From positions 62,001 to 126,000 of the forward strand of contig MU385767.1 in the NCBI GenBank assembly GCA_022497155.1: a stretch of 64,000 bases of DNA. Reading direction: 5' to 3'. The position numbers and the translations under genes are program-made. Source of the stretch: Whalleya microplaca. Taxonomy: Eukaryota; Ascomycota; Sordariomycetes; Xylariales; Xylariaceae. Shown here piece by piece: positions 34,235 to 47,095 of the stretch; position 1 is the first letter of the stretch, and each line of letters opens with the position of its first letter. The notes beneath the pieces are model-generated. The model was not told the DNA's origin, made no database searches, and saw only the letters and a list, made by a program, of their open reading frames with translations.

Positions 34235-34643
34235 ATAAATCATGAAACATTATATCCTTTATTATTCAATACTATTTGAGATTTTCGTTCGAAATTGCTA
34301 GCCCCTTTTGTGATCCGAATACATTGAGTTCAATCTGTGAAGTAAATATAGGGATATACACAAATTGTAAAGACTAAGTATAATTTGTCTTTTCTATAGA
34401 GAGCTGGGAGAACTTATGTCATAATATAGTATTACGTATCTCATTGCCCTTTGAGTAAAATAACTACCTGTCACATCGCGGAACAAAGAAATTGCCTGCT
34501 TTCAGTATGGCCATAGATAGGCTCTATCCAAAAAAGCATCTTGCGTCACCTTTCCTTGTCTGGGAGAACATCTCAATTGTCTAGTATTGTACGTGTGGTC
34601 ATCAGTATCCCTCACTTTGGGAAAATCCCAGGATATGCGGAAA
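34235..34643. other. intergenic, no gene seen
   Basis: AT-rich spacer that should contain the promoter of Fta2-type copy 2. Confidence 0.5.
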
Positions 34644-35859
34644 ATGGCGGGCTTCCCACCGGTGCCTGGCCCAAAGCTCAACCCCTTCAATGCCGGAAGC
34701 GAACCATTGAAAATCGAGTTCATCGAGCATCTCGGCAAGGGCGACCACGCCCATGTCTGGAAAGTATCCATCAACGAGAAGATCTACGCTCTGAAGATAG
34801 TAAGAACCTCACCCAATCTACCCACAACCGCGTCGCAAAGCCCAACCAGCTCATGAAGCTCACGCCCTCTTCCTTGTAGTTCACCTTCTTCCACAACTAC
34901 GACCCCCCCGACCGCTACAAGCTCGAGCTGACCGCCGACGAAACCGACGCCTACCTGCACCCCTTCGGCTGCGAGTGCCGCGCCTACGCACGCATCCGCG
35001 ACGTCGGCGCCGACGCCCTCGTCGCACGCTGCTACGGGTACCTCCTGCTGGACCAGGAGCAGCAGGCAAGCCTGCGCCAGGCCGACGCCTTTGACTGGGA
35101 GAAGGACTGGGGCTACGAGGAGGCCGAGGACGCGGGCAAGCCGCTGCGCGCCCTCGTCAAGGAGTTCGTCGCGCTGCCAGATCCGCCCGCCGACGGGGTT
35201 GGCCGCTGGGAGACGGAGGTAGCCGGTAAGCAGCACCCGGGGGGTTGATGGTTTACACTTATACATTCGTCTCGTTGAGCACGGGAGCATAAATGGCCTC
35301 GGGGGTTGGATATGCTCGAGGGAAATCTTCCAGACAGAGCCTTCCAACTCCCGGCTGATTCACCCAATGCGTTTAAATGGGAGGAGGATCGCTGACTCCC
35401 GACTCCGTAGTTAGCCCGCGCTCGGCGCCGCGCCTCATCAGCACGGTAAGGACGCTGCACCGCTCGGGCATCCTGGTGCGCGATATCAGTCTCGCCAACG
35501 TGATCGAAGCGCGCATCCTCGAATTCAGCATGGCGTGGACGATGCCGCACCCGTGTCTGGCGCGCGTCCGGTGGCAGGACCGCGCTCATCGGGATGCCTG
35601 CGACGTTGACGGCATCATCGATGCGTGGAACGAGATGCACTCCGTAGAGCGAGCGGGGCGCGAGTTTGAGGGGGTGATATGGGTGCGTATGTTGCAGAAT
35701 AATGTGTATGCGAAGAAGCTGCGGTCGCGTGGGAATAGGGGCGAGTATAACGAGGCGAATTACGGGTATAGGAGGAAGGTGCTGGATTTCGACTGTAGGA
35801 AATTCGAAGCAAGGAATAAGAAGAAGAAGAAGAAAAAGAAGTCGAGCAAGATCGCCTGA
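34644..35859 (+). CDS. Fta2-type kinase-fold protein, copy 2
   Basis: Exons 34644-34799, 34880-35225 and (less certain) 35384-35859 give 325 aa. ATG 34644 was chosen because MAGFPPVPGPKLNPFN aligns with the start of copy 1. Both introns fall at the same codons as in copy 1. Conserved blocks: HLGKGDHAHVWKV, FGCECRAYARI, GYLLLDQEQQ, RSGILVRDISLANV and EFSMAWTMPHP. In the last block copy 1 has VDF and this copy has LEF, so the DFG-like Asp is replaced by Glu. The second half ends in a Lys-rich tract. The second intron needs a non-consensus GAG acceptor at 35381-35383, because the position that is CCCAG in copy 1 reads CCCAATG here. This copy may therefore be mis-spliced or decaying. It is strikingly GC-rich compared with copy 1. 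Confidence 0.62.
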
Positions 35860-36367
35860 ACTAGTATTGAACCTGAGAATTCTGTATATTGTCATGGGGT
35901 ACGGTGAAATTCATGAATATAGGGGGGAGTTGGTGGGCAAAAGTGAAGCGATTACACAAAGTCGAAACGTTTGTAACCAAGTAACAGTTACAACCAATAT
36001 TAATCCACCTTGATCAAGAGGAACTGAACTAACTGTCGACTTAAAAGCTGCTTGGGTGGAAAAATACAAAGAAGTCTGCTAATTGTAGTCTACTATAGTC
36101 CCCATATCCATCATGCACAGGAACCGAACCCCTGAAAGGCTGAGCAACCATTACGTAGCAGACGAATGCCACCACTAAGACTGAAAACCCTGGGTTATTG
36201 AAATAAGTTCAATTGCAATCCTACCAAGGTCTATTCAGCAGACATTATTAAATGCTTTAACGCCACATGCGAATGTTACAAAGCCTAAACGCCGACGCTA
36301 TGCAACCCTGACAAATTGTCTTGGAAAAATACCTTGGACCCCAAGAGGAAGACAAAGTAAATCAAGC
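35860..36367. other. intergenic between convergent genes
   Basis: No gene. It holds the 3' flanks of Fta2-type copy 2 and the ELYS-like gene, plus a vaguely tRNA-like sequence near 36110-36180 that does not fold properly. Confidence 0.5.
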
Positions 36368-37389
36368 CTACGCACGCCCTCCACTCCCCGTCTTGAACCC
36401 CTCGAGAACAACGCCCCAAGTGCCCTTCTCGCCGCCCAACCCGCCCTTGCCAGTGGCGATCCGGCGCATAAGCAGGGTGTCCTTAGCGACGGTGAGCCTC
36501 TTGCCCTCGCCGCTCTGTAAACACTCCTCAAGCCACTGCTCCTCGAGGGCGTCGAGGGGGAGACTGGCGAGTTCGAAGGCGCGGTCGGCGGTGTCGTCGC
36601 CGCGCGGGGCGGCCAGCACGGACAGCACGAGCTTCTGGAACAGCGGGCGGCGCATGAAGTCGGCGTGGGCGCGCGAGAAGCGGAAGGCGTCGGCGACGCT
36701 GGCGCGCGCAATGGCGTCGAAGAGCAGCGCCAGCGCGGGCGACGACTGCACGATCGGCTGCACGGTGTGGTAGTAGGCCAGCGGCAGGGTGAAGTCGCCG
36801 CGGCCCTCGGCGGCGGCGTGGCGCACCAGCACGGCAATGATGTCGTCGACGAAGTCGGGCTGGAGGGAGGGGTGCGTCAGGTACTGCAGGGCGATCTCGA
36901 AGGCGGCGGCGTCCATGTACCACAGCCCCTTCATCATGATCTGGTACTTGCCCGGGATGCCGGCGCGCGAGGCGAAGGACTCGGCCTTGCTGCCGTCGAG
37001 GCTGCGCAGGGTCTGGGAGCTCTTGGACGCGGCGCGCTCGTCGATGTCGAGGAGCAGGTAGTAGATGATGGACAGCTTGTGGTGGTAGGCGATCAGCTTG
37101 CTCTCGCAGATCTGGCCGTGGAGCTGGCGAAGCACCATCTCGTTCTTAGGAGGATAGTTGCTGGCAGCTGTACGAGGGTAAGTACGGCAATAAACTACAC
37201 ATTCTCGTGAAACAGGAAGTCGAGGAAATATGTACCCTTGGCGAGATTCAGAGCTTTCAGTACTCGATCGATGAATAGAGAACCCTCGAAACTACGGCGG
37301 CGGGACTCGACCTTTTGGATGAAGGCACGGTCGTAGGGAAACGGGTCGAGGGAGCCGAACACCCGCTCGAACTGGAATAAATCGACCAT
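36368..37389 (-). CDS. ELYS-like nuclear pore assembly protein
   Basis: Two exons on the minus strand: about 37201-37389 and 36368-37144, giving about 321 aa. The segment MMKGLWYMDAAAFEIALQYL-THPSLQPDFVDDIIAVLVRH with the alpha-helical repeats after it is the core of the ELYS domain found in fungal Ely5-type nucleoporins. These proteins act at the nuclear envelope in pore assembly. The N-terminus MVDLFQFERVFG starts at 37389. The intron is ambiguous: the frame closes at TAG 37195-37197 and reopens before YPPKNEMVLRQLHGQ. The options are GTGTAG...AAG (37145-37200) or a shorter GTAGTT...CAG intron of 38 nt that would add NYPPK. Strong GC3. It is divergent from SMC4 across 538 bp. Confidence 0.75.
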
Positions 37390-37927
37390 TTTGGAGAGGT
37401 GCTGAAGCTCGAATAGCGAACTGCTCTGCCGTCTCAGCCGTCTCTAATAATATAAGAATATAAAAAGGTGTTGAGAGTTGGCAGATGGTGGACAGGAGGA
37501 AGCAGCAATGTTGGCGGTACCTACTGTGTATGTCGATGCGCCGGTAGTTCTTCGGGTTAATTATTTTGTAGCTCGTCTTCGGAAGCTGCAATGGCTGCTG
37601 ATGACAGGCTGACGGGACGCGCTTGTGGGGTTGACAGGGGTGTGTCCATCGCAGCTTCGCTAAAGCTTTGGTGGGGGGTTGTTTATGTTTACTTCCCGAT
37701 CGGGTCATGCACAATTGTCCCGTGCAACCACTTACAACCACTTCCAACCACTCTTTTATGAACAACATAACGGCGACAGCGACGACAACGACAATAGCAA
37801 CGACAACAGCAACGACAACAGCAACGACAGCGACTGCTTACACCGATTCTATAAGCTCAAGCTTGGATTCCTGTAATTTTATCGCTATATCTGTGCTGTA
37901 TCTGTGCTGTAGTTGGCACCCACCGCC
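37390..37927. promoter_or_regulatory. bidirectional promoter region of ELYS-like and SMC4 genes
   Basis: 538 bp between two divergent ATGs. At 37770-37835 a CAACGACAACAG-type 12-base minisatellite occupies what is probably the SMC4 5' UTR. No TATA box is evident, as is usual for housekeeping genes. Confidence 0.5.
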
Positions 37928-40900
37928 ATGTCTACCCGACCAACCCGTCGTGCCGCGGCCGCGAGACGCGCAGCTATCGTTGAATCCGAGGACGAAGACG
38001 ATGTTGTCGCAAACACCACCAAGGTCAAGCAAGAAGAGAGCGAGGAGGAATTTGCCCCAGAAACATCCACCCGAGCCGCCCGGAGGACCACCCAGACCAG
38101 CAGGAGGAAGTCCGCAGTACCCGGGACGCCACGAGCAGCCCGCGCGAGGAAGAGTGTCGCCCCCGAGTCCACCATCATCGAACCCAGCGAAATACTCGAC
38201 CCCGATCAGACAGCTGCTACCGTAATCGGCCCAGAATCATCTACCAAGAAAGCCTCCCCGCGCAAGCGCAAGAGCGTTGCGCCCAGGAAGGCCAGCAAAG
38301 AGGCCACGCCCGACAGCCAGCCTGCGATCCCCACGCCCGCGCAATCCGAGGAACCGTCCGAGCTCCATGGCACGCCGCTGGCTGATATCACCAACCAGAG
38401 CATCAATGAGCAGCAACAACCCTCCGGAGACGAGACCGTCACCCAGGTCAAGCCCATCAGGCCCATGGACACCATCCTGGAGAAGCCCATGGATATCGTC
38501 CTGAAGTCGCGTCAGGTCGCTCCCCCCGTGGTCGAAGACACGGGGCCCAAGCCTCGTATCGTCATCACCTACCTCATATTGACCAACTTCAAGAGTTATG
38601 CCGGTCGACAGGAAGTCGGGCCGTTCCATGCCTCCTTCTCGTCAGTCGTTGGACCCAATGGATCAGGCAAGTCCAACGTCATCGACTCGCTTCTTTTTGT
38701 CTTCGGTTTCAGGGCGAGCAAGATGCGACAGGGGAAGATCTCGGCTTTAATCCACAATTCCGCCGCCTACCCCAATCTAGATCACTGTGAGGTGGCAGTT
38801 CACTTCCAAGAAGTCATGGACCTGGTTAGTTAGATAGATATGCTGTATTATATTGGACATAAAGTGCTAACTAGGTGAATGTCTAGCCCGGCGGTGGATC
38901 CGAAGTTATCCCCAACTCCCAAATTGTCATCTCCAGGAAGGTCTTCAAGAACAACTCCAGCAAGTACTATATCAACGGAAAGGAGTCCAACTTCACTACC
39001 GTGACTGCACTCCTCCGCGAGAGGGGTGTCGATCTTGACCACAAGCGTTTCCTCATCTTGCAGGGTGAAGTTGAGTCCATTGCCCAGATGAAGCCTAAGG
39101 CTGCCAACGAACATGAAGATGGTCTACTTGAGTATCTGGAAGACATCATCGGCACTTCCAAGTACAAGACACCAATTGAGGAGTCGGCCACCGAGGTGGA
39201 GACCCTCAACGAGATCTGCATGGAGAAAAGTGGCCGTGTTCAGCATGTCGAAAAGGAGAAAAACGGCCTCGAGGACAAGAAGAACAAGGCTCTGGCCTAC
39301 ATCCGAGATGAGAACGATCTAGCCCTTAAACAGTCAGCCCTTTACCAGCTCTACATGAGTGAGCTTGACGACAATGTTGCTGTTACCGAAGAGGCAATCA
39401 GCCAGATGCAAGCTCAGCTCGACGAGGAGCTCGAGAAGCATCAGGGGGGCGAACAGATCATCAAACAGCTACAAAAGGCATACTCAAAGGGCGGCAAGGA
39501 ATTCGAGTCTCAGGAGAAGGATGTCCAAGCCCTCGTGAAGGAGATCGCCAAATTCGAACAAGAAAGAGTCAAGTTTGACGAGAAGCGGAAATTCTTGACC
39601 GACAAGCAGAAAAAATTAGAGAAGACAATTACGAATGCCGAAAAGTCCACGACTGAAGCCGACGAGACGGTTGAACAGTGTACCGAGGAAATCGCCACGC
39701 GCACCGAAGAGATCGCCGCGCTCGAGCAGCGGGTTCAGGAAGAAGAGGCAGAACTCGCTACCATCCGAGATAGCTTGAAGGGCAAGACACAGGTGTTTTC
39801 GGACCAGATAGCCGTCAAGCAGAAGTCCCTCGAGCCTTGGAAGGAGAAAATCAACCAGAAGCAGTCTGCCATTGCCGTCGCCGAGTCGGAAATGGCCATC
39901 CTGGAGGAAAAGGCCAATGCTGGCGCTGTCGCCCTCGAAGAGATGAAGACCAAAATCGCTAACATCGAGGAGGGTCGTACTGCTAAGCTTGCTCAGCTCG
40001 AGGAGTTCCAAGCTGAAAAGGCCAAACTGGAGAAAGAGGCTAAGAAGGTCGAGACCGAGCTAGAGGGTATGACCGAGATGGAGGCTAGGGTTCGCTCTCA
40101 GGTGTCGAATGCGAGACAAAAGGCCGATGAGGCCAGATCTAGCCTTTCGCAAACGCAGAATCGCGGCAATGTGCTGGCGGCACTCATGCGAATGAGGGAG
40201 TCGGGAAGAATTGACGGCTTCCATGGCCGTCTTGGAAATCTCGGTACAATCGATGAGAAGTATGATGTCGCTATATCCACGGCGTGCGGTGCTCTTGACA
40301 ATTTCGTCACCGACACGGTTGACGCCGGTCAGCAATGCATCGAGTACCTTCGGAAGACCAACCTTGGGCGAGGCAACTTTATCTGTTTGGACAAGCTGCG
40401 CGTCCGTGATATCCAGGCTATACAGACCCCAGAGAATGCACCACGCCTATTTGACCTAGTCAAGGCTAAAGAGGACAAGTTCCGGCCTGCCTTCTACCAC
40501 GCACTACAAGACACCCTGGTCGCGAACGATCTAGCGCAAGCCAACCGAATTGCCTACGGTGCTAAGCGATGGCGAGTCGTCACTCTTGATGGAGAGCTTA
40601 TTGACAAGAGCGGTACTATGTCTGGTGGTGGCAAAACTGTCAAGAAGGGCTTGATGTCCAGCAAACTCGTGGCTGACACGACTAAGGAGAAGGTCGCCAA
40701 GTTTGAGAGTGACCGTGACGCCATCGAAAAGAAGTTCCACGAATTCCAAGAGTACCAACGGGAGCTGGAGACTCGCCTTAGGTACCTGAAAGACCAGATC
40801 CCTCAATTAGACACCAAAATGCAAAAGATCGGTCTCGAGGTGCAGAGCGCAGAGAAGAACCTAGCAGATGCCCACAGACGTGTCAAGGAGCTGGGCAAGG

Positions 40901-42505
40901 AACACCAACCCTCTCAGTCCGACGACAACAGAGTAGCTGTCCTGCAGAAAGAGATCGCCAAGCTGAACAAGGAGGTGTCGAAGCTGCACACCGAGACCGA
41001 AGGCGTGGAGGCAGAGATCAAAGAGCTGCAGGACAAGATCATGGAAGTCGGCGGTGAGAAACTCCGAGCTCAGCGCGCGACCGTCGATGCGATCAAAGAG
41101 GAGATTGCCTCCCACAACGAGGAAACCTCGAACGCCGAGGTGAAGAAAGCCAAGGCAGAGAAATCCAAGACGAAGCTGGAGAAAGACCACGCCAAGGCTA
41201 CCAAGGAGCTCGAGATCGCCATCCGCGACCTCGAGAAGCTCGAGGCGGAAGTCGAGAACCAAGACAGCAAGTCCGAGTCTCTGAACGCCCGTGTCGAGGA
41301 GGCCGAGGAGGCGCTCGGGGAGAAGAAGAAGGAACTCGCTGCGATGAAGTCCGAGTTGGACGAGAAGACCTCGCAGCTCAACGAGACGCGCGCCGTCGAG
41401 ATCGAAATGCGCAACAAGCTCGAGGAGAACCAGAAGGTGCTCGTCGAGAACCAGAAGCGCCTGCGCTACTGGAACGAGAAGCTGGGGAAGCTTGTTATCC
41501 AGAACGTTAGCGATCTCAGTGGCGAGTCGACGCCTGCACAAAAGCCTACCCAGAAGCCCACCCAGCAACCGACTAAGGAAGGCCAAGAGCCGGCCGAGGA
41601 CGAAGAGGAAGAGGAGGAGGAAGAGGCCGAGGAGGAAGCATCGCAAGAGCAGCCCCAGGAACAACCACAGGAACTCCCGCGGTTCACCAAGGACGAGCTC
41701 AAGGACATGAACAAGGAGACGCTCAACGCCGAGATCGCAGCCCTAGAGGAGAAAACACAAAACGTCAACGTAGACGTGAGCGTGCTCTCCGAGTACCGGC
41801 GGCGCGTAGAGGAGCACGCGGCGCGCTCCTCCGACCTCGCGAGCGCGGTGCAGCAGCGCGACGGCGCCAAGAAGCGGTGCGACGACCTGCGGCGGCTGCG
41901 GCTGGAGGGGTTCATGGAGGGGTTCTCGTGCATCTCGCTGCGGCTCAAGGAGATGTACCAGATGATCACGATGGGCGGCAACGCCGAGCTCGAGCTCGTC
42001 GACAGCCTCGACCCCTTCTCCGAGGGCATCCTGTTCTCCGTCATGCCGCCCAAGAAGAGCTGGAAGAACATTTCGAACTTGAGCGGTGGAGAGAAGACGC
42101 TGTCGAGTCTGGCGCTGGTGTTTGCGCTGCATCATTATAAGCCCACGCCGCTGTATGTCATGGATGAGATTGATGCTGCGCTGGATTTTCGGAATGTGAG
42201 TACCCCCTTTCATTTTCAATGTTTAATACACACAAAATACATATTCAATTTACTAATCATACTTTCGGTCACAGGTCTCCATCGTGGCCAACTACATCAA
42301 GGAGCGGACCAAGAACGCGCAGTTCGTGGTCATCTCGCTGCGCAACAACATGTTCGAGCTCGCCGCCCGCCTCGTCGGCGTCTACAAGGTCAACCACATG
42401 ACCAAGAGCGTCACCATCGAGAACCGCGACTTCATCGCCCGCGCCGTCTCCGCCCGCCACCAGCAGCATCTAGGTGGTGGTGGGGCTACCATGACGGTCA
42501 CGTGA
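37928..42505 (+). CDS. SMC4: condensin ATPase subunit SMC4
   Basis: Exons 37928-38824, 38887-42195 and 42275-42505 (introns 62 and 79 nt) give 1478 aa, normal for filamentous ascomycete SMC4. After a basic, Pro/Ser/Glu-rich N-terminal extension of about 200 residues comes the head: Walker A GPNGSGKSN at about 242, then KMRQGKISALIHNS. Long coiled coils flank the hinge (about 738-900, GFHGRLGNLGTIDEKYDVAI, with SGTMSGGGKTVKKG after it). Near the end are an acidic insertion, the ABC signature LSGGEKTLSSLAL (about 1363) and Walker B VMDEIDAALDFRN (about 1391), which is split by the second intron. SMC4 pairs with SMC2 in condensin and compacts mitotic chromosomes. The ATG at 37928 sits in an ACCGCCATG context. 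An in-frame upstream TTG is not a start. Confidence 0.97.
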
Positions 42506-45033
42506 TTGCGTGGACGTCGGCTCTTGTGGGGTCGGGTGGATGGTGGGCAGCGCTGGGGGTTGTGAGCGTATGGCATGGCATGACTTGATGATTGGATGGA
42601 CGGGTAGATGGATGAATAGATTGGGGGATAGGTGATGGCGTGTCGCGTCGTCTATATGGGATCAATGAATGAATGATGGTTGAATGACAGGATTACATAT
42701 ATCATAGTTGCGGTTCGTGTGTGATGAGAAGTGAAGCAAGCACATAAGCAAGCACGCTGCCATGTTGATTAAAGGTGAAGTTTAGAGCAGTATAATGAAT
42801 GAGATGAAACGAAGCGTCTGATATTGAGCGAGTTCATGGGGCAGACGGTCAGCTGGGGTATGACTGGATATACTTGGTTCGAGGTGATGATTTGAGATGT
42901 GGGTGTGAAGATGTACTGTCTAACCAGTTAAGATGTGTTTTTAGGGGGTGGTCGACAGTTTGTGCAGTATGTCCGCAGTGTGAACTGTACCTTATGAGTT
43001 CGACATGGCCGCTAGGAAGTTGACCGTGTATTCTGCCTGTCTTGCACATGGTGAGTCTTTAGTAACTATACTCGCTCCGCATATTGTCGAAGGGGGCAGC
43101 TTGTTGGTTTGATGGCTCGGATTTCATGGCTCTGACATATGGTGGCTAGGGTTGAGGGAGGGAGTAGTCTAGAATCTAAATTCGTGTCTAGATTATATAG
43201 ACTGCCAGGCTTAGAATCGAGGGAGGAGGGGAAAGGGGCGTATATGCTCAGCGCTGATTTAGCAATTGCGAATGTATATATATAGGACATAGCTTCATTT
43301 CCCTAGTAAGTACACATTGATGGTAAAACCGTATCATCTTGAGTAGCTGCAAGAACTCCGAGAGCAAACGCCATAACCATAGAAAATCAGAAGCCAGTCA
43401 GTTCAAGAAGGCGAATGCCACTGCACACTACCTCCGTGGATATGTATACTCTAAACCACGCTCTGTGTTAGGTATTCGTTGAATAATCGGGCTTCTGCTC
43501 TGTCGTGGACTTGTATGGAGGGTCCGGCGTGGGTGTTAACAAGTAATAATTACCAATATTAAAATAACCGTTGAATTCGATGATATTGTGGTTATCATAA
43601 ACATGATAAACTGCTTCCACAGCAATTAATGTATGAAATATAGCACTTTTATATGTGCCATGCGGGCTCCCAAAGAATAGGCGCTATCTGACAGTCCTCT
43701 GGTGATAAACCCTACAATAATAACGTGACTCAGGAATTGACTACTATAGATAGAGGCAAGGCTCTGATATGAATGCCAATCACAGATTAATAGAAGGATT
43801 GAGAGGAGCCTTATCTTCCAATATGGTATTTATTATATAATACCTGATGGGGAGCCCCCAGGACCATGAGCCATTCGTCTCCACCATTCTACTTTTCTAC
43901 CGTACAGGAATACTCTAACAGGTAACCTGTTCACTGTATGCAGGTATATCCAATAATTACGTCGTCAGTCCAGAAGGTGTACAGGAATACGTGTGTGACA
44001 AGGGCTGTAATTCAGGGCTTGGAAATATTCAATTCAGCAATAATTCTCTAGGCCCTCTAAGGGTACTTGTTGTTCTAAGTTTCAATCTGAGTCTAAGGTT
44101 CAGCGTCAGGTTCTTATAGACCTGCTGCCGCGGTACGTATTCCTGGTACGTATCTAGTCTGTTGCCGACATAGCCGCCGTCTGGTAATCATACCTTTTGT
44201 TAGGTAGTCATACATTCCAACAGTATCGAATAATATCCAGCAGCACCCAATATATGTACTTATGCAGCATTCCTGCATCTCGTATAGCTTCCAACAGGTC
44301 TTGGCTCCAATAGCCGTGTGACAACGTGCATATGTTACGCTTTCGAAAGCATTGTGTGGCAAAGCTCCTGCGTGCATAACATCATGACAAGCTACTTCTC
44401 GAGGCCTCTTACACGGTCGCCGATCTTTGAGGGGACCGTGGCGAATAGGGATGGGGGATCATTTCCGGAGTGGTGTGAAATAATATCGACGGAAACCGGT
44501 GTAATATGATATACATCAGATACTGCCGACACCGACCGATTTTATGGCGGACAAACAAAATTTGAAGGTGGTAACAATGCTACGGTGTACGAGAAAGCGA
44601 TGTAGTAGACTAGTTCTACAAATAATTGGCATAAAAAGGCCATCTGCAATACGTCATACCATGTCTCGCGTAAAGTTTCCCCCATGGACCAAGCGATATG
44701 GGCCTCTTTTCAACTTGGTCTTTTGTCGACATTACACCTGTTCTACCCGGGTACCATATATCTCACGTGGTCAAAGAAAACGGAGTTCATATAGATGCGG
44801 GTAAACGCGGGGAGGTAATAGATCGGGCTTCCCGGAAACAAATATAAAGACATGTTTTGGGGACATGAGAAAGTAAGTAGCTTAGGGATTGTCTTTACAT
44901 AACTCACCCAAGTCAGCGTTTCACCTGCACCCCTGTGGCATTACGATATATGTGCCATAACCCCGCTTAGGGCAAAGTTATCACGCGTCAGAGCTGCTGT
45001 TTTCTCCCTGATTTAGAAGCCGAGAATCTCAAG
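42506..45033. other. long AT-rich gene-poor stretch
   Basis: The first 300 bases are the SMC4 3' flank with GGATGGATG-type simple repeats. The rest shows no ORF with a recognisable motif on either strand (44114-44377, 44318-44509 and 44544-44804 were considered). It should contain the promoter of the gene at 45034. Confidence 0.5.
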
Positions 45034-47095
45034 ATGGCCGAAACAGAAAAGAGCAAGCGTTTACAGTCGTCCTTGAAGACAACAAAGGGAGATTTCTCGG
45101 AGGTAAGAAGAACTTGACCACTCTAAGTACCGTAAGTCTGACGACTGGCTTCTGGCAGATTGCTGCAGTCTCCCAACGGGGCATCAATAAAGCTATGGCA
45201 AACATGCTCAAACAGCACGATGAGATGACCCATGTGTCGGCCACTCTTACGGGCGTCAGCACCCTTTCCGCTGAGATTGGGCAGTCCCAGATCTCATTAA
45301 AGGTTACGGGTCCAAGCCGAGAGGACGCCGAGTATTTCGTCACATTTTCTAGCGGGACACTTCAGTTTCTGGTTGGGGACCACAGGTCAGTCATAATGGT
45401 CTCAACACTAGGCAGTGGGCTACTTAGTACCCGATTCCTGGCTGACAGATTGGTGCTCTGCAAGGGACCCGATCGATGTGAGTAAGTGGACAATCGCTTT
45501 CGATGTGAAAATCAGCAAGATGGACATCGAAGAAGGTTCGGATGAGGATAAGCGGGTGAGGGCAGCTCTTAACCAACCGGGGGATTTTTCGATCAGCTCC
45601 TTGTTTCTTGAATTCAATGGTCAGAGTACCCTACTCCATTGACATGACCAAGAAGCTAATCTCCATCACAGAAAGCAAGATAATGAGTTTCAAGTGAATA
45701 CCTCGATTTTCCTGTACAAACTCATTAGCATGGACCACTAACACCTTCAAGCTTCGCAGACAGTGACTTCCAGGGCTACGATTTGGACCCTGATCAACGA
45801 ATATATCTAGGCGGCGTGTTGGCTCATTGGTACGTCGGTTCCGAGGCCAGTGTTATGCAAGACAGAGAGAAGCGCACGATCGCCTATGGGTTGAAAACAA
45901 AGAACCAGGAATCCGTAAACGAGCTAGCCCCAAGCTTCCCACCAACGGCGTTGAAATTCCAGACTTACGAGTATATTGCCCCGGGTAAGACCAAGCCAGA
46001 GGAAGGACTTGGAAAAGGTGACAGCAACATGCTGCTATACCTGCAGATGACCGATCATGCGAGCTTCCCAGACGTCTCAATCATAGAATACTCTGGAAAC
46101 TATGCATCGCACGACATGGATGGAACCATGTGCATTGGACGAAGCATCCTGTGGGATAAGTATCTACTGCGAGGATTCACCCCGCCGTCCACCCAACCGC
46201 TTCTACAAATCTTCAATCAATATACTTATGCGTGGGTCGCTAAGGCGAGTGCATCGGACCCAGTCATAACGGTAAACTGGGAAATTGGGATGGGTGATCC
46301 GAGTCGTCATTCAAACAATTCCGAATTCTACTCCTGGAAGCAGAATCCCAACGATTCTATGGAGTGGACGTGGGCACCTGATGACAGTGAGCAACGCTTC
46401 AAACACCAATGGCAAGATGACGGGGCGTACGCCAACGTGGACATTACTTGTGAGTAGCTTCGCGCGAGCTGTGGTGTAAGTTACAGAGGTTAACTTCCCC
46501 TATTCCAGGCTCCACTGAAAACAAACTAAAAACCCAAGCCGGGTCTAACGTAGTCAATGCCAGCGGCATAACAGATATCAAGATCAAGTCAGACGCAGGC
46601 GGCAAAATAATCGGAGCCCTGTGGGAGTATAGATACGCGTGAGTACCTAATTGTGGTTTATATTAGAGAGGCTCGTATATTGCTGGGAAATTGTTACTGA
46701 TAATGGACTTAAACAGATTGCACGTTTGGGTCAATTGGAGCACCGAAATCACCATCAGCGCGGTGGAAGATGGAGGCCTTGCAATCTCTCTCGACTTACC
46801 TGATGATCTAACCAAGGCCTTTCACGTCGAATCGGATGAGCCGACATATAGCTCATCTAACGGGGGCTTTGGTTCACTTGACTTTGTAAAAGGCCTGGTG
46901 CAAGACTTGAAGAATAGTATAACGGATACGATAAATAAAACCAATTTCGGCGAAAAGGAATCGATGCTTCAAAATGATCTCAGAAGCTCATCGCGGTTCG
47001 TTATTCCAGGCGGCGGCAAGTTTCTCTACAAGTCACCCGTCTTCAATGACATCGGAGACCTTATGATCGAGGCCAGTTACAAGGAAAATATTTAA
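45034..47095 (+). CDS. six-exon protein of uncertain family, weakly P47/TULIP-like
   Basis: Deduced exons: 45034-45102, 45159-45385, 45465-45619, 45760-46449, 46509-46638 and 46717-47095, giving 549 aa. All junction phases agree. Only the second intron needs an unusual AAG acceptor (45464). There is no signal peptide. The chain alternates amphipathic strands with conserved-looking blocks: IAAVSQRGINKAM, KWTIAFDVKIS, LGGVLAHWYV, SFPPTALKFQTYEYI, GTMCIGRSILWDKYLL and LHVWVNWSTEITISAV. The N-terminal block followed by lipocalin-sized beta segments recalls the tubular-lipid-binding (TULIP) P47 proteins encoded next to some bacterial toxin genes. I hold this as a weak inference. The next gene on the same strand starts 931 bp downstream, and the two may be functionally linked. 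No membrane segment. Confidence 0.65.

Noticed and set aside
36110..36180. Second tRNA-like sequence (GGGGTTCGGTTCC on the minus strand)
   Set aside because: Only a T-loop-like word. No acceptor, D or anticodon stem could be formed.
40861..41664. 267-codon Leu-rich minus-strand ORF
   Set aside because: Complement of the SMC4 coiled coil. Runs of GAG/AAG read as CTC/CTT and give a false leucine-rich protein.
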